A stretch of DNA of 64,000 nt, taken from positions 248,001 to 312,000 of the forward strand of contig NZ_JAVRHV010000003.1 in NCBI RefSeq assembly GCF_031846385.1. Reading direction: 5' to 3'. This document shows, piece after piece, positions 62,923 to 64,000 of the stretch. Source of the DNA: Urechidicola vernalis. GTDB lineage: Bacteria; Bacteroidota; Bacteroidia; Flavobacteriales; Flavobacteriaceae. Below the pieces are notes generated by a model. The model ran no database searches. It saw nothing but the letters and a program-made list of their open reading frames with translations, and had not been told where the DNA came from. Each line of letters starts with the position of its first letter. Positions within the stretch are counted from its first letter, which is position 1. A program made the position numbers and the translations under genes.

Positions 62923-64000
62923 ATGAATAAATTAACATACGCATTGGTCCTTTTGGTAGTGGTTTCTTGCAAACCTAAAGACGCGTCTAGAAAACCTATT
63001 AAGCAAGTAACAATAGAAAAAAACACTTCAGAAATGCAGCAAAACTTAGATAAATATGTTTCGGTTAAACTGATGAGTGATTTGTCAAAGTTGACCGAAA
63101 AAGAACGTAAAATGATTCCATTATTAATTGAGGCCGCAGCAATAATGAATGATTTGTTTTGGTACGAAGCTTATGGAGATAAACTTGAATTATTTACAAA
63201 GTTAAGAGATGATGAAACAAAGAAATTTATAAGTATAAATTACGGTCCATGGGATAGGTTAAATGGTAACAAGTCATTTGTTGAAAGTTATGGTGATAAA
63301 CCTTTAGGGGCAAATTATTATCCAAGTGACATGACAAAAGATGAGTTTGAAAAGTCCAATTTAGAAAATAAGGAAAGCCTCTACACGTTTGTCCGTAGAA
63401 ATGAGAATGGAGATTTGTATACGGTTCCTTTTTATGAACAGTTTAAGGATGAAGTAAAACAGGTTTCAGAGTTATTATTAGAGGCTTCTGCGCTTGCTGA
63501 TGATACCGGTTTAAAAAAATATCTCGAGTTAAGGGCTGCAGCGGTACTAAATGATGAATATCAACAAAGTGATTTAGCTTGGATGGATATGAAAACAAAT
63601 ACTTTGGATATTGTAATAGGACCAATTGAGACGTATGAAGATCAATTGTATGGAAATAAAGCGGCCCATGAAGGTTATGTGTTAATAAAAGATCAAGAAT
63701 GGAGTAAGAAATTAGCAAAGTTTAGTAAATATTTGCCAGAGTTACAGAGAGGATTACCTGTTGATCAAAATTATAAGAATGAAGTTCCAGGAACAGATTC
63801 TGATTTGAATGCATATGATGTAGTTTATTATGCAGGTGATTGTAATGCTGGAAGTAAAACCATCGCTATTAATTTACCAAATGATGAAGAGGTTCAGTTA
63901 AAAAAAGGAACTAGAAGATTGCAGTTGAAAAATGCCATGCAGGCTAAATTTGACAAGATTTTAGTACCTATTTCTGAAGTTTTAATAGATGAAAGTCAAC
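62923..64000 (+). CDS. Dipeptidyl-peptidase III (M49)-like lipoprotein, N-terminal part
   Basis: The first 359 codons of a longer gene that runs past the window. The signal peptide ends in VVSC (Cys16), so it is a lipoprotein. The sequence (LIEAAAIMNDLFWYEAYGD, ISINYGPWDRLNG, NYYPSDMTKDEF, LNDEYQQSDLAWMDM, DLNAYDVVYYAGDCNAGSKTIAINLPNDEEVQLKKGTRRL) matches Bacteroidota proteins annotated as peptidase family M49 or Zn-dependent hydrolase. The zinc motif HExxxH should lie further on, outside the window, so activity cannot be checked here. Confidence 0.75.
   Translation, partial: MNKLTYALVLLVVVSCKPKDASRKPIKQVTIEKNTSEMQQNLDKYVSVKLMSDLSKLTEKERKMIPLLIEAAAIMNDLFWYEAYGDKLELFTKLRDDETKKFISINYGPWDRLNGNKSFVESYGDKPLGANYYPSDMTKDEFEKSNLENKESLYTFVRRNENGDLYTVPFYEQFKDEVKQVSELLLEASALADDTGLKKYLELRAAAVLNDEYQQSDLAWMDMKTNTLDIVIGPIETYEDQLYGNKAAHEGYVLIKDQEWSKKLAKFSKYLPELQRGLPVDQNYKNEVPGTDSDLNAYDVVYYAGDCNAGSKTIAINLPNDEEVQLKKGTRRLQLKNAMQAKFDKILVPISEVLIDESQ

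Noticed and set aside
1..64000. Mobile elements, prophage genes, integrases, CRISPR or restriction systems
   Set aside because: I looked for transposase, integrase, phage and defence motifs in all strong frames and saw none; the gene content is almost all core envelope, translation and metabolism.

Overview
The window is a chromosomal segment of a marine-type or environmental member of the Bacteroidota, almost certainly family Flavobacteriaceae. The evidence is: visibly AT-rich DNA; many genes with a -7 element of the form TAnnTTTG, the Bacteroidota promoter; almost no Shine-Dalgarno sequences; a short primary sigma factor without region 1.1; a complete gldKLMN (type IX secretion and gliding) block plus porT; a secreted protein with a gliding-motility type C-terminal sorting domain; an exosortase F pair; and many lipoproteins with a lipobox Cys. 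No rRNA, CRISPR array, insertion sequence, phage gene or integrase was seen. One tRNA (Glu, UUC) is present. Gene density is high: no gene-free stretch exceeds 300 bases (the longest is about 235, at 15570-15804).

Layout. 1-7281 (minus strand) is a catabolic cluster: a truncated PSCyt1/DUF1549/DUF1553 cytochrome-like protein, a GH20 beta-N-acetylhexosaminidase with a C-terminal discoidin-like domain, a CBM9-like secreted protein and a GH92 alpha-mannosidase. It is flanked by a divergent LytS/LytTR two-component pair (7395-9184). 9187-19263 holds housekeeping genes (rpe, primary sigma factor, pnp, rpsO, accD, fbaA) with an AraC-type membrane regulator, a small beta-barrel, a lipoprotein and a thioredoxin-fold lipoprotein between them. 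19425-30787 is envelope and secretion oriented: TamL, an rRNA methyltransferase, PorT, MenG/UbiE, a three-domain Nfu protein, a large repeat protein with a type IX sorting domain, a FadL-like porin and a Gly/Tyr then Ser/Arg-rich lipoprotein.

30890-32787 is translation (proS, tRNA-Glu, rpsT). 32876-38397 is the shape operon mreBCD-pbp2-rodA, followed upstream by purH and a GAF protein. 40508-41954 is the exosortase F module and a metal-binding, His-rich lipoprotein. 42031-43956 is groES-groEL. 44096-48420 is one minus-strand run: miaB, a sigma-54 activator, LptE, a TPR protein and secG. 48618-56940 runs on plus: topA, an arginase-fold protein with degraded metal ligands, and gldK-gldL-gldM-gldN. 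The end (57019-64000) has an FAD oxidoreductase, a DUF983 protein, an ABC-F ATPase, an ACC-deaminase-like PLP enzyme, a LysM glucosaminidase, a Spy-like periplasmic protein and the N-terminal part of a DPP III (M49)-like metallopeptidase.

How the genes connect. PorT and GldKLMN form the outer-membrane translocon subunits and the ring and motor parts of type IX secretion; the repeat protein at 25137-28208 is an obvious client. TamL, LptE, SecG, the lipoproteins and the mre/rod genes build the same envelope. Most genes are conserved core. The parts most worth a second look are the exosortase F module, the degenerate arginase-like protein beside the type IX genes, the two face-to-face promoters, the low-complexity Ser/Arg lipoprotein, and the glycan cluster that lacks SusC/SusD.
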